Source of the DNA: a bacterium
Lineage (GTDB): Bacteria; Electryoneota; RPQS01
Direction of reading: 5' to 3'
DNA length: 50,077 nt
NCBI GenBank assembly: GCA_018812265.1
Contig: JAHJDG010000035.1
Span: 1-50,077 of the forward strand
In this document: one piece after another, positions 23,850 through 32,975 of the stretch
Numbering within the stretch: the stretch's first letter is position 1
How the letters are laid out: each line of letters opens with the position of its first letter
Made by a program: the position numbers and the translations under genes
The notes under the pieces: generated by a model
What the model was told of the DNA's origin: nothing
Seen by the model: only the letters and a program-made list of their open reading frames with translations
Database searches by the model: none

Positions 23850-25061
23850 TCATTGACCTGCTGTCGTTGAGATTTGTCGCATTGCATCCTGCAGATCGCG
23901 TAAGATGCACTGGACAGCCGCATGCTCCTGTCTAAGCTCAGAGAGTGCACGCAAAAGCCTCTGCTGTGGTTCGGAAGACAATGGAATAAGATCTGACAGA
24001 TTAGTAAACAAGCGAATACCTTCCTCTGCGTGTTTCTCGCGAGCTGCCTCGCCAGCCAGCATGTCTTGTACAGCTGAAAGAGCTGGAGCTAGGCTTTCCT
24101 TACCGCCTTCCTTCACGCTGGTCACGGGAAGGGTGAAGATCATTGTCAGAAGTTCAACACTCTTCGCCACTGATCGTCGGTAGGTGGGACCCTCGACCGC
24201 AACAATTCTGGAAAACTCTTCGATATGGTGTTCAACACCGTTTACTCTCGCGAGGAGCGCATTTGTCGCTTTCGCAGTCGTAATGGGCTTCTTCACTATC
24301 TTTATCAACCCGCGAATATCCCTTTCGAGACGTTCTCCAAATATTCTTCGTGCATGGTCAAGCCTGTCCATCGCAGCGTTTGCTTCCATGAATGCAGCAT
24401 TCGCATCCTCAATATTCTGATGCGCGACATGCTGAAGGTGAGTGATATTTCTTTTTTGCGATCCTGATGTTTCTTCCTTAGTCGTTAAGCGTTTTCTTTT
24501 AATCCGAGAATACTGTGCTTCCTGTAGTCTGCTATGCCAAACCTGAATTTCTTTACAGAGATGAATTCGCACGAACTGCGAAAATTGGTTCAGGTCTCTG
24601 AATTGGCAGGATAATCCTCCCATTGGTGAAACCGATGACTGAAATTCAACAACCCTTCTAAACTGGAGAGGATCAATATCCTTCTTAGGAATTGGCGCAT
24701 CCTTGAAATAGAGCATGAGGTGAACGCTGTTGGCGTCTTCCTTGAATCTTCTGAAGGCTCGCGTGAATTCTTCTTCCGTTCCCGATTCAAATCTCCCAGT
24801 TGCTGAACCAAAACGAGACCACATAATTCCAAGGAATATATCATAGTTTTCGCCGATTTCAGTGTTGATCACATCTTGCGGATCAGTACCGAAGGCTGGC
24901 CAGGTGTGCGTCTCCCACCGAACAAGATCTAGGCGCAAACCAAGATATTCGCTCCACGATATGTTCAGCTCGCGGATGATCCGTTCAAGACATTCACGTT
25001 CATCCGCCACGTCACCCGGCGAGGCAACAAAAACTTTTACGATATGCTCTTTTGTGGGCAA
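23850..25061 (-). CDS. DUF4062-domain protein in an AT-rich islet
   Basis: About 403 residues from a TTG at 25061; no ATG precedes the domain, so the start is uncertain or the 5' end was lost. The DUF4062 domain occupies about 8-125: VKVFVASPGDVADERE, then YDIFLGIMWSRFGSATGRF and the acidic EEEF motif, then VHLMLYFKDAP. The rest (about 170-403) is helical and probably coiled coil, without an NTPase or membrane domain. DUF4062 is usually the N-terminal part of STAND-type and other proteins linked to conflict systems; the solo form here is of unknown role. The gene is clearly AT-richer than its neighbours and lies between two copies of the upstream gene's 3' end. Confidence 0.8.
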   Translation of the reverse strand: MPTKEHIVKVFVASPGDVADERECLERIIRELNISWSEYLGLRLDLVRWETHTWPAFGTDPQDVINTEIGENYDIFLGIMWSRFGSATGRFESGTEEEFTRAFRRFKEDANSVHLMLYFKDAPIPKKDIDPLQFRRVVEFQSSVSPMGGLSCQFRDLNQFSQFVRIHLCKEIQVWHSRLQEAQYSRIKRKRLTTKEETSGSQKRNITHLQHVAHQNIEDANAAFMEANAAMDRLDHARRIFGERLERDIRGLIKIVKKPITTAKATNALLARVNGVEHHIEEFSRIVAVEGPTYRRSVAKSVELLTMIFTLPVTSVKEGGKESLAPALSAVQDMLAGEAAREKHAEEGIRLFTNLSDLIPLSSEPQQRLLRALSELRQEHAAVQCILRDLQDAMRQISTTAGQ

Positions 25062-25083
25062 GTGAGGATGACTCTTATTGGGA

Positions 25084-25110
25084 TCAATTGCCGAAGAATC
25101 CCATTCCAGC
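25084..25110. repeat. 3' end of the dehydrogenase gene, copy bordering the islet
   Basis: The last codons GMGFFGN, stop, matching the displaced copy at 23623-23649 in about 19 of 27 bases. Both are in the same orientation and have TCC after the stop. Confidence 0.5.
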
Positions 25111-25896
25111 TTTTTTGCCTGTGTATCCCGCCCGCACGTGTTGTTTGAGCAGCGGGGCCGGGCGGTAGCGCTCCTCCTTGTACTCGGCATACAGCCCTTC
25201 CATCACCGTCAACACGCGGTCGAGACCGATCCGGTCGCCCCACGCCAGTGGTCCCATCGCGCACCCCAGCGCGCGGCTCATCGCCAGATCAATCTCCTCC
25301 GCTGACGAGACTCGCTCCTGCAGAGCCAGCGCCGCTTCATTCACCAGACAACACACCGTCCGTACCAGCACTCCGCCGGGAGCGTCGGGAATCCGTATCG
25401 CTTTCAATCCGATGCTTTCAAAGAGTCGTTCCGCGCACGTTAGCGTGTTGCGACTCGTGTGCGGTGCGGGAAGGAGCTCGACCCGCCTGCTTTCGTCAAA
25501 CGGAGGCAGTAGCGAGACTCCTAACACGCGCTCGGGAACCAGCATCTCCCGCGTGATCTCACCCGTGGAAATCGCCATCGCCAGAGTTAGAATGGGAACC
25601 GTTTCGGCCAGCGCGTCTTCGAGATAGTACAGCGTTTCCGCCTTCGCTTCAAGGTCCGTACAGTGCAGTTCGAGCGCCGCGTCGAAATCATCCTCGCCGA
25701 TCACGTCATCCGGCCCCAGTGTGTGATAGCTTTTCGGCGCGTGTTCCATTTCCTCGACGGGGAGCAAAAGCGTCACGCGATGTCCGGCCGCCGAAGCCCG
25801 ATCCGCAAATCCCTTCGCGTCGCAAAGCGGCCCGGCGATCAGCAGCCGCTCGATGGGATAGAACTCCGGTTCTATGGGAAGCTGACTACTGGACAT
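25084..25896 (-). CDS. 3-hydroxyacyl-CoA dehydrogenase-like protein with degenerate NAD site
   Basis: 270 residues from the ATG at 25896 (a GTG at 25899 is possible). The N-terminal Rossmann part lacks the GxGxxG loop: its place reads [21 protein letters not shown]. The C-terminal 3HCDH-type domain (about 165-270) is recognisable, with [39 protein letters not shown] and [11 protein letters not shown]. It overlaps the full dehydrogenase gene at 25886 by about 11 bases. The likely role is a structural or regulatory partner of the upstream enzyme, by analogy with inactive paralogues. The inserted islet begins right at its stop. Confidence 0.8.
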   Translation of the reverse strand: MSSSQLPIEPEFYPIERLLIAGPLCDAKGFADRASAAGHRVTLLLPVEEMEHAPKSYHTLGPDDVIGEDDFDAALELHCTDLEAKAETLYYLEDALAETVPILTLAMAISTGEITREMLVPERVLGVSLLPPFDESRRVELLPAPHTSRNTLTCAERLFESIGLKAIRIPDAPGGVLVRTVCCLVNEAALALQERVSSAEEIDLAMSRALGCAMGPLAWGDRIGLDRVLTVMEGLYAEYKEERYRPAPLLKQHVRAGYTGKKAGMGFFGN

Positions 25897-26749
25897 CACG
25901 GTACTCGAAAAAACCTTGTCCCGACTTGCGCCCCAATCGGCCGGCGGCGACCATTTTCTTCAAGAGCGGATGCGGACGGAAACGCGGATCATTGTGCGAG
26001 CTTTCCCACAGCGCGCGCACGACCGCATAGTGCGAATCCAAGCCCGTCCGATCCAGTCGCTCGAACGGCCCGGACTCGAATCCGCCGCCCTCGCGCAAAA
26101 TCTCGTCAATCTGGATGGCGTCGCCGAGTCCCAGACTCAGGCAATGCAGCGCCTCGTCGAAAAACGGTTGCAGGCAGCGTGTTACGAGAAACCCGGGAAC
26201 GTCCGTCACCCGCACCGGTTCCTTTCCGATTTCCTTTGCGAACTGAACGCAGTGTTCGATCACGTCGGGAGCGGTCTGCAACGCGGTCACGATTTCGACC
26301 AGCGAATGATGTGCGGGAGGAGAAAGGAAATGCATGCCGCATACGCGGTCGGGAAAACGGGTGGCCGCTGCAATGGCCGTGACCGAGAGCGTTCGTGTGC
26401 TGGTGGCAAACACCGCCGGCGGCGGAACCTGATTGTCCAACCGCGAGAGCAGCTCGCGTTTCACGTCCAGCCGTCCGGTGACGGCTTCGATGACCAGATT
26501 CGCCCCGCTGCACTCCCCCAGTCCGCTTTGATATTCGATCCGATCTTTCGCCGCTTCGGCCGCGTCACGATCAATATCCTTTTGCTCGACGGATTTCTTG
26601 AACTCGCTCTCGATGGCTTTCTGCGCGCGCTTGACGGCCTCCGGTGAAGGATCGCAAAGCGTCACCTTCGCGCCGGCCTTCGCGCAGACGTAGGCGATTC
26701 CCGTTCCCGCCGCGCCCGCTCCGAAAATGGCGACGTTCTCAAATATCAC
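25886..26749 (-). CDS. 3-hydroxyacyl-CoA (3-hydroxybutyryl-CoA-type) dehydrogenase
   Basis: 287 residues from a GTG at 26749 that overlaps the upstream stop as GTGA; upstream frame to 26809 lies inside the ankyrin gene. NAD loop GAGAAGTG near residue 9. Catalytic region: [11 protein letters not shown] around 118, and [16 protein letters not shown] around 140-155 with the family's His, then [11 protein letters not shown] and the 3HCDH C-terminal domain ending [13 protein letters not shown]. It oxidises 3-hydroxyacyl-CoA to 3-ketoacyl-CoA with NAD in beta-oxidation or butanoate metabolism. The following gene encodes a degenerate paralogue. Confidence 0.87.
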   Translation of the reverse strand: MIFENVAIFGAGAAGTGIAYVCAKAGAKVTLCDPSPEAVKRAQKAIESEFKKSVEQKDIDRDAAEAAKDRIEYQSGLGECSGANLVIEAVTGRLDVKRELLSRLDNQVPPPAVFATSTRTLSVTAIAAATRFPDRVCGMHFLSPPAHHSLVEIVTALQTAPDVIEHCVQFAKEIGKEPVRVTDVPGFLVTRCLQPFFDEALHCLSLGLGDAIQIDEILREGGGFESGPFERLDRTGLDSHYAVVRALWESSHNDPRFRPHPLLKKMVAAGRLGRKSGQGFFEYRDVQ

Positions 26750-27327
26750 GGTTCGTTCTGCGAATCTTTTTTGGCTTCCAAGTCCTTGGCTCCGTGCTCG
26801 AGCAGCCACGCTTCGAATTCCTTATGTCCGGCATAGCGGGCCACGCGAAGCGGAGTCCACCCGTTCTCGTTTATGTCGTTCACGTCGGCCCCGTTCGCCA
26901 CCAGAACTTCCGCCACCGGGATATTGTTCTTGAGCGCGCTGCAGTTCAGCGGAGTCTGCAGATTATTGTCGCGAATGTACACCAGCGCGCCGCATGAAAT
27001 GAGCAGGGCGGCCGTCGCGCTGTCGCCGGTCAAGCCGCAACCGTGCAGCGGTGTGAATCCGTCGTCGTTGACCTGATTCGGATCGGCTCCGTGATCCACC
27101 AGATACTTCGCTATCGCTTCGTGTCCGCCGGCCGCCGCGTGATGCAAAGGCGTGGAACCGACTTCGTCCATTGCGACCACCGATTGCCCCTGCGCCACAA
27201 ATCGCTTTAGCGCATCCAGATCGCCCTGTTCGGCGGCCTGGAAGATATTTAAGGGCGGAGGCGTCTGCGCCCCCAGCACACCCGCCAGCGCCAGCACGGC
27301 TATGATCGTAAGTCCGGTTCGCATCAT
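26746..27327 (-). CDS. Secreted ankyrin-repeat protein
   Basis: 193 residues. Signal peptide ([20 protein letters not shown]) with GGAAAGGTG upstream, then four to five ankyrin repeats (about 30-180): [79 protein letters not shown]. It should be periplasmic and bind another protein. It overlaps both neighbours by four bases (ATGA with the AlkD-like gene, GTGA with the dehydrogenase gene), so it is translated with them. The link between an exported ankyrin protein and these genes is not obvious. Confidence 0.87.
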   Translation of the reverse strand: MMRTGLTIIAVLALAGVLGAQTPPPLNIFQAAEQGDLDALKRFVAQGQSVVAMDEVGSTPLHHAAAGGHEAIAKYLVDHGADPNQVNDDGFTPLHGCGLTGDSATAALLISCGALVYIRDNNLQTPLNCSALKNNIPVAEVLVANGADVNDINENGWTPLRVARYAGHKEFEAWLLEHGAKDLEAKKDSQNEP

Positions 27328-28031
27328 TTTTCACCTTTCCTCTGTCGTCCGCTCTTCGTTCCCGTCGTCAATTTCAGACGAACCTCGCGGAGCGCCGCCG
27401 GTGCGATCTCGCTCTCGTGCTGCCGGAGAAAACTCTGCACTCGCTTCGGATAATGTTTGATGAGTGCGCGCAATATCCATGACACCGCTTTGGTAATCAT
27501 CGGATTGCGGTCGGCCAGCAGCGCAGCGGCGTGCTCGAAGGCTTCATCGGAATAGAGCTGGTTCCGCACGGTCCTACAGAACACCACCAGTGAAGCCCGC
27601 CGCAGCCACACGTTCCGCGAACGCACCCACGCACGGGTTTTCTGAACGAGCTCGGGATAGCGAACCAGCATCGGCGCGATTACGGCATCGCACAAGCCGT
27701 CTATCATCGCCCAGCCGACCGATTCCTTCAGCCAGCCCGAGAACAAACTCCAATGGGGCTTCGCGAATTCCCGTTGATGTCGAGCCGCCAATTCGAGAGC
27801 CATCGCCCGTGCTTCAAACACCGGGCTTTTCCACAGCGCACGGGCACACTCTTCCCACGAAGCGGGAAGTTCACCGTCGAGTCTGTGGACGAGCGTCCGC
27901 CACTCCGCCGTTTGCACGCCGAGGAATTCGAGATCGGTGCCGGCATACGCTCCGTCATGCGAGCTGCGCGATCGCGAAGCCGCCGCTCGGAGACTCGCCT
28001 CGATCTGCGCCACCCACGATTCGAGTTTCAT
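27324..28031 (-). CDS. AlkD-like DNA alkylation repair protein
   Basis: 235 residues, cytoplasmic. HEAT-like helical repeats of the AlkD family. Family positions visible include SVGWAMIDGLCDAV with the conserved Asp (about 115), SRNVWLRRASLV (about 140-150) and KAVSWILRALIKHYP near 195. AlkD excises positively charged N3/N7-alkylpurines from DNA. Start at 28031, 13 bases after the upstream stop, ribosome site weak. The C-terminus is Lys/Arg-rich and overlaps the ankyrin gene by four bases. Confidence 0.85.
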   Translation of the reverse strand: MKLESWVAQIEASLRAAASRSRSSHDGAYAGTDLEFLGVQTAEWRTLVHRLDGELPASWEECARALWKSPVFEARAMALELAARHQREFAKPHWSLFSGWLKESVGWAMIDGLCDAVIAPMLVRYPELVQKTRAWVRSRNVWLRRASLVVFCRTVRNQLYSDEAFEHAAALLADRNPMITKAVSWILRALIKHYPKRVQSFLRQHESEIAPAALREVRLKLTTGTKSGRQRKGEK

Positions 28032-28044
28032 TTCGCTGTGCGCA

Positions 28045-29541
28045 TTACGGCTTGGTCTTGAGCAGCTCTTTCGTCTGCCACGTCAGGACCTCGGGCAATG
28101 TGGGATTGTAGCCGACGTGGCGATAGGCAATCTTGCCTTCCTGATCTATCACCACCAGCGTGGGAATGCCCCGCACTCCATACGCCGCGGCAAGATCGTT
28201 ATCGCCTAAAAGAATCGGGAAGTGAACGCCGCGCTCCTCCACGAACGGCCGGACTTTGTCCGTGTTGCCGCCGCGCTCCCACACGTTCACTCCGTACACC
28301 ACCACGCCCTCGGGCAGCGAATCCGTGTAGAACTTGTCGAGCAGCGGCATGGACTTGCGGCACGGCCCGCACCACGTGGCCCAGAAATCGAGAATCACGA
28401 TCTTGCCCCGCAAACCGGCCAGCGCGACCGTGTTGCCTTGAAGATCTTTCACCGTGAAGTCCGGCGCCGGCTGAGTGGCGCGTTCCGAGAGCGCTTCTTC
28501 TTTCCGCTGCACCGCCGTTCGCGCCATCTCCTTCAGAAATTCCCTCATGCGATCCTGTTCGGCCTTCTCCACGGTTGTCAGGAGTTCCGTCCAACGGGGA
28601 TCATTGCGAAGCGGAATCAGATCCTCATCCGCCTTGTACTGTTCCACGTCCGTGAAACCCAGCTCGACCGCGGCAAACAGGCGGGCAAATGCCGAGTCCG
28701 TCTGGCCGGCCAGTGAAAAACCGCAGGCCAAATCATACGAGTAATCGCCCTTCGGCTCAATCTCCACGATCCGCCGCATGGTCTCGATGTGCGCGGGCCA
28801 GTCGAGCAGCTCGCGCTGCGCGCGCGCCTTCGTATAGAGTGCGTCAATGTTCCGGGGATTCTTCTTCAGGAACTCATCCACCAGCTTGATGGCCGCGCGA
28901 TGGTCTCCGCCGAGCAGCATCAGACGATAGGTGAGCGGTTCGAAGCGGTCGGGTTGCATTTCGCCCAGTTTCACGTAGACCTCGTCAGCCGCTTGCGTCT
29001 CGCCCCGCGCGCGATAGAGATGACCGAGCCGCTCCACGGCAAACGGCAGCGAATTATCGGTGGCGATGGCTTTCTTGAGCACGGATTCCGATTTCTCCAG
29101 CTTCGAATCGGTCTCGGCCGACTGCGCGGCCGCCCACAGCAGATTCCCCCAATAGCTGTTCGGATCAAACGCCAGAATTTTCTCGGCGTAGCCCAGCTGT
29201 TCTTCCGGCGATTCCATCAACCGTCCGGCCACGTAGAGGGGAATGACGTTCTTCGGCTCGCGCTTCGCCCAGTTCGCGTAGTAGGCGCGGGTTTCGTCGA
29301 GGTTATCCATCGCCAGAAAACTCGCCGCGCGAAGCTGTACGAGGATGTCATTCGGATATCTATCGCGGTATTCGCGGGCCAGAGATCGCTGATCGGTAAA
29401 AGACGAGGTCGTGTCCACCGCCTCCTCGAAGGCTTGAACGGCCGCGGTGGGCGTGTACTTGCGAACCTTGAAATCCACGGCCTGAGCGCTTGCCGCCCAC
29501 GCAAGCACGATCATGAGTGCACAGAGCGAAATTCTTTTCAT
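28045..29541 (-). CDS. TPR protein with C-terminal TlpA-type thioredoxin domain
   Basis: 498 residues. Signal peptide (MKRISLCALMIVLAWAASAQA). Residues about 35-340 are TPR-like helical repeats (LRAASFLAMDNLDETRAYYA, AVERLGHLYRARGETQAADE). Residues about 358-498 are a TlpA/ResA domain with WATWCGPCRKS near 395, and a cis-proline GIPTLVVID. It probably works as a periplasmic thiol reductase attached to a protein-binding scaffold. It overlaps the upstream lipoprotein gene by four bases. Similar fusions occur in FCB-group bacteria; the substrate is unknown. Confidence 0.88.
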   Translation of the reverse strand: MKRISLCALMIVLAWAASAQAVDFKVRKYTPTAAVQAFEEAVDTTSSFTDQRSLAREYRDRYPNDILVQLRAASFLAMDNLDETRAYYANWAKREPKNVIPLYVAGRLMESPEEQLGYAEKILAFDPNSYWGNLLWAAAQSAETDSKLEKSESVLKKAIATDNSLPFAVERLGHLYRARGETQAADEVYVKLGEMQPDRFEPLTYRLMLLGGDHRAAIKLVDEFLKKNPRNIDALYTKARAQRELLDWPAHIETMRRIVEIEPKGDYSYDLACGFSLAGQTDSAFARLFAAVELGFTDVEQYKADEDLIPLRNDPRWTELLTTVEKAEQDRMREFLKEMARTAVQRKEEALSERATQPAPDFTVKDLQGNTVALAGLRGKIVILDFWATWCGPCRKSMPLLDKFYTDSLPEGVVVYGVNVWERGGNTDKVRPFVEERGVHFPILLGDNDLAAAYGVRGIPTLVVIDQEGKIAYRHVGYNPTLPEVLTWQTKELLKTKP

Positions 29542-30269
29542 TCCTGAACGTCCTGACTGTCGGGTGGCATGGACACCAGAATATTTTTCTCACCGCGTCC
29601 CGGCCGGACCACTTCCACCAGCTCGCGAACGTGTTCCGATGAACCGAGTTGTTCCTTCACGAGTCCGACGTCGCGCGCGAACCAGCGAATGATCACCAGC
29701 CCGGCGTTCGCCTTCTCTCGCTGGTAATCGCGATCGCGCAGTTCACCTCGTCCGAGGCGAACGCGCAGGGAGTCGGCGAAACCCGGCAGGGTGGTGGTTA
29801 CGGTCTTGTAGCAATCGGGGAAGTTTCCGGCGGGAACGCTCACGGTCTCGAATCCGGCGAACACGGTTTCGGTGGCCATGTCCTCGTCAACCCACGAAGC
29901 GCCCGACGAGGCCTCTTCGTCCACCCAGATTTGGCGATAAAAAGGGAGGAATTCGGACGTGGTGAGCGGATGGTTGGTCTCAAGATACACGACCGGGCCA
30001 TTGCTGATAAGGTTGCATCGGCCTACGTCAATGCCCTTGAACGTGGCCTCGAAGACCCGAATCGTGCGTCCGCCGCTGTAGGAAAGGTGGAGGGTGTAGT
30101 CCCGTGATGTGCTGCCGGTGCGCTCTTGATAGCGCAAAAGACGGTCGTGAAGGAGCGGAAGATGATCCGTACCTCCCCGCAAAACAACACGTTCCGGCCC
30201 GCGACATCCGATTGCTGTCAGTGCCAGAAGGAGGAGTAGACTTATTGCGGTATACCGCTTTGCCCGCAT
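29538..30269 (-). CDS. Lipoprotein of unknown function
   Basis: 243 residues from the ATG at 30269, chosen because it opens a lipoprotein signal (MRAKRYTAISLLLLL, lipobox TAIGC). Longer in-frame starts up to 30428 would put the signal inside the protein. The mature part is mostly beta strand (YTLHLSYSGGRTIRVF, FETVSVPAGNFPDCYKTVTT) and recalls periplasmic proteins of DUF3108 type, with WFARDVGLVKEQ near the C-terminus. No catalytic motif is seen. First gene of an operon that runs to 25084 with overlaps of four bases; promoter at 30313-30341. Confidence 0.75.
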   Translation of the reverse strand: MRAKRYTAISLLLLLALTAIGCRGPERVVLRGGTDHLPLLHDRLLRYQERTGSTSRDYTLHLSYSGGRTIRVFEATFKGIDVGRCNLISNGPVVYLETNHPLTTSEFLPFYRQIWVDEEASSGASWVDEDMATETVFAGFETVSVPAGNFPDCYKTVTTTLPGFADSLRVRLGRGELRDRDYQREKANAGLVIIRWFARDVGLVKEQLGSSEHVRELVEVVRPGRGEKNILVSMPPDSQDVQE

Positions 30270-30312
30270 CTTTGCTATCGCAGGGAGGTCATGGAAAATC
30301 CGCAAACACAAG

Positions 30313-30341
30313 AATGTAAGACAGGCAAGCCAAAAAGTCAA
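30313..30341 (-). promoter_or_regulatory. Promoter of the lipoprotein to dehydrogenase operon
   Basis: TTGACT (30341-30336), a 17-base spacer and TACATT (30318-30313). The start codon at 30269 lies 44 bases downstream, which also supports the shorter reading frame. Confidence 0.6.
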
Positions 30342-30424
30342 GGAGAAGCGAGTCCCATTGATATAGTGGGCCGGTCTATGACCCGCCCACGAGGAAGTCA
30401 ACCAAGGTGGATCTGCATGGAACC

Positions 30425-31345
30425 TCATCGCCCTAATAGCTCCCTCAGAGCTGCCTCCAGATCAGGATCGCGAAAACGATACCCGCTCGCTGCGAGCTTC
30501 GCCGGAACCAGCCGCTGCGACCAACCGACCGCCTCCGCCATTTCCGGGCTGAGTATCAGCCGCACAACCCATAGCGGAACGTGAAGAAGGACGGGCCTGT
30601 TCAGAACCTTGCCCAGCGTGCGACCCAGCTCGTTTTGCGTCACCGGACGAGGAGCTACGCAGTTGACCGGCCCGCGCACGCTCTCCGTCGCCAGAGCGTG
30701 TTGGACAATGTTCACGAGCTCGCGCAACGTCAGCCAGCCCGTGTGTTGCTTGCCGCTTCCGATCACCGCTCCCAGCCCGAGCCGGAAAGCCGGCAGCATC
30801 TGTTTGAGTGCTCCTCCCTCAGGTGTCAGTACCACCCCGATCCGCAAGTTCACCACCCGGATTCCCGCCGCGGCGGCCGGTTGGGTGGCGGCTTCCCATT
30901 CGCGAACGAGATTGACAAAGAAGCAGTCCTCGCCCGCCGGGAGGTCCTCGCTGAGCTCGCGCTCGCCGCCTTCCCCGTACCAGCCCGAACCCGACGCGCA
31001 CACCAGCACTTTGGGCTTGCTTTTGGTTGTCTCCAGTGCATTACACAGGAGTCTCGTGCTTTCAACGCGGCTGTCCCAGATCCGTTTCCGCCGGGCCGCC
31101 GTCCAGTGTCCGGTCGCGATATTCTCACCCGACAGATGCACGATCGCATCGAATCCTTCAAGATCCGTCGCATTCAACTTGCCGGCTGCCGGATCCCACG
31201 AGATCGCGTTCTCGCCGGGCCGTACCTCCCGCCGCACCAGCCGCACAATCTTGCATCCTTGTGCTGCCAGCGATTCACACGTCGCCGATCCTAACAGTCC
31301 CGTTGAGCCGGAAATGAGAACTTTTTTGGAGGATGACTTATCCAT
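30425..31345 (-). CDS. TIGR01777-type (SDR39U1/YfcH-like) NAD-dependent epimerase family protein
   Basis: 306 residues. Extended SDR with the nucleotide loop SGSTGLLGS (about 12-20), then IVHLSGENIATGHWTAARRK (about 69-88), and ASGSGWYGEGGE (about 115-127), which are hallmarks of this subgroup. C-terminal motif NCVAPRPVTQNELGRTLGK. Members bind NADP; the reaction is mostly unknown, with a link to cell division or haem in some species. Third gene of the nadE-rsmI set, seven bases after rsmI. Confidence 0.9.
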   Translation of the reverse strand: MDKSSSKKVLISGSTGLLGSATCESLAAQGCKIVRLVRREVRPGENAISWDPAAGKLNATDLEGFDAIVHLSGENIATGHWTAARRKRIWDSRVESTRLLCNALETTKSKPKVLVCASGSGWYGEGGERELSEDLPAGEDCFFVNLVREWEAATQPAAAAGIRVVNLRIGVVLTPEGGALKQMLPAFRLGLGAVIGSGKQHTGWLTLRELVNIVQHALATESVRGPVNCVAPRPVTQNELGRTLGKVLNRPVLLHVPLWVVRLILSPEMAEAVGWSQRLVPAKLAASGYRFRDPDLEAALRELLGR

Positions 31346-31352
31346 ATTGCCG

Positions 31353-32063
31353 CTATGAACTGACAGCTTTCTCCCGATAATCCGTTCCCGCCACGATCAG
31401 CACAAACTCCCCTCGCGGCGGCGTCTTCGTGAAATGTTCGATGTGCTCCGACAGCCGCCCGCGACGCACTTCCTCGTAGAGTTTGGTGAGTTCGCGTGCC
31501 ACCGCCGATTGCCGATCTCCAAGGCGTTCGTGCAGTTCGGTGAGCGTCTTCAGAAGGCGATGCGGACTCTCATAGAGAACAATCGTCCGCGGTTCATTCG
31601 CCAATTCTCGCAGCCGCGTCTGCCGTCCCTTCTTGTGCGGCAAAAATCCGTCGAAAATAAACCGGTCCGTCGGCAAGCCGGACAGAACCAGAGCGAGCAG
31701 CAGTGCATTCGGTCCGGGAATCGCTTCCACCGCTAAACCCTCATCCAGAACGGCGCGCACCAGCACCGCTCCCGGATCGGAAATCCCCGGCATCCCCGCA
31801 TCGCAAATCAGCGCGAGTCTCCGTCCGTTTCGGAGCTGCTCCATGATCCACGGAATCTTCGCTCGCAAATTGTGACTGCCATAGGAGGTTGTGGGTACGT
31901 GAATTCCGTAGTGCGTGAGCAGCTTGGCCGAATGCCGGGTGTCCTCGCAGAGAATCACGTCCGCCCCGGCCAGCTCCGAAAGTGCGCGCTGGCTGACGTC
32001 CGCCAGATTCCCGATCGGAGTGGCCACCAGAACCAGCGCTCCCGCTTCGTGATTTCCGCTCAC
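31353..32063 (-). CDS. rsmI: 16S rRNA 2'-O-ribose C1402 methyltransferase
   Basis: 236 residues from a GTG at 32063 that overlaps the nadE stop as GTGA; upstream in-frame sequence lies within nadE. Family motifs are clear: VATPIGNLADVSQRAL, ILCEDTRHSAKLLTHYGI, LICDAGMPGISDPGAVLV, PGPNALLLALVLSGLPTD, and ESPHRLLKTL. It methylates the 2' hydroxyl of C1402 in 16S rRNA with S-adenosylmethionine, a step in decoding-centre maturation. Cytoplasmic. Highest-confidence housekeeping marker in the window and an argument against a simple plasmid. Confidence 0.95.
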   Translation of the reverse strand: MSGNHEAGALVLVATPIGNLADVSQRALSELAGADVILCEDTRHSAKLLTHYGIHVPTTSYGSHNLRAKIPWIMEQLRNGRRLALICDAGMPGISDPGAVLVRAVLDEGLAVEAIPGPNALLLALVLSGLPTDRFIFDGFLPHKKGRQTRLRELANEPRTIVLYESPHRLLKTLTELHERLGDRQSAVARELTKLYEEVRRGRLSEHIEHFTKTPPRGEFVLIVAGTDYREKAVSS

Positions 32064-32866
32064 CAGTCCGGATCCTCGATATGAGCCGCCGAATACGGGA
32101 CTCCCAGCCACACCACCGCGCCCGGCTTCCGCTTGAACGCCGATCCGCGAATCAGCGACACCACTCGCTCGATGAGTTTCGGATCCGTGCCCTCCGCCAG
32201 AAGTTCCCGGCGCGATTTCTTTTCGTCCACCAGTTTCACCAGCAGCCGGTCCATCTTTTCGTAGGAGAATCCCAGTTCTTCCTCGTCGGTCTGGCCCTCC
32301 CAGAGATCGGCGGTGGGGATTTTTTTCTGAATGCTGGAGGGAACTTTCAGGTGTTCTGCAAGCCGGCGAACGTCCAGCTTGTAGAGATCGCCCAGTGGAT
32401 TGACTGACCAGGCCGCGTCGCCGAACAGCGTACCGTAGCCGAGCAGAGTCTCCGTCTTGTTGGACGTCCCCAAAACGAGACCCTGTGCGTGCGAGTGGTC
32501 GAACAGTGTCAGCATCCGCAACCGGGAGCAGAGATTCCCCCGCCGCACAGCCGGGAGTTCCCCCACCTGTGACTCATAGGCTTCGAGCATTTCCGTGATG
32601 TCCACCACTTTTGACCGCGCTCCCAAATTCGCCACTACGAGATCGGCATCGGTGAGCGAGTCCCGCGAGCTGGTTGCACACGGCATCAGAAGACACAGCA
32701 ATCTCTCGGCTCCGACGGCTTGAACGGCCAGATAGGCCGCCGCCGCCGAATCAATTCCGCCGGAAAGCCCCAGAACGTATTCACTCCGTCCCGTCTGTTG
32801 CAGGGAGCGGGCAAGCCCGGAACAGATCCGTGTAACGGCGTCTTTGGGATTGGTGATGAACGGCAT
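32060..32866 (-). CDS. nadE: Ammonia-dependent NAD synthetase
   Basis: 268 residues from the ATG at 32866; a longer frame to 32923 adds a non-conserved hydrophobic start. The ATP pyrophosphatase motif SGGIDSAAAAYLAV lies near residue 36, followed by GTSNKTETLLGYGTLFGD and NPLGDLYKLDVRRLAEHL, then IPTADLWEGQTDEEELG. It amidates nicotinic acid adenine dinucleotide to NAD. No glutaminase domain, so it uses ammonia. It heads a three-gene operon with rsmI and the SDR gene. Confidence 0.95.
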   Translation of the reverse strand: MPFITNPKDAVTRICSGLARSLQQTGRSEYVLGLSGGIDSAAAAYLAVQAVGAERLLCLLMPCATSSRDSLTDADLVVANLGARSKVVDITEMLEAYESQVGELPAVRRGNLCSRLRMLTLFDHSHAQGLVLGTSNKTETLLGYGTLFGDAAWSVNPLGDLYKLDVRRLAEHLKVPSSIQKKIPTADLWEGQTDEEELGFSYEKMDRLLVKLVDEKKSRRELLAEGTDPKLIERVVSLIRGSAFKRKPGAVVWLGVPYSAAHIEDPDW

Positions 32867-32925
32867 GGCGGTGGTCCATTCTTGGAAAAGAGGAGGGACA
32901 AAGACAAGGTGCAGAAAAAGCAAGA

Positions 32926-32953
32926 GGCGGGATTCCGCGTACGAAATCCCGCC
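32926..32953 (-). terminator. Terminator behind lysine 6-transaminase
   Basis: GGCGGGATT and AATCCCGCC arms with CG pairs and a GTA turn form a strong hairpin, 23 bases after the stop at 32976. Confidence 0.75.
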
Positions 32954-32975
32954 TTCATCAATTGTCGTTTGGGTG

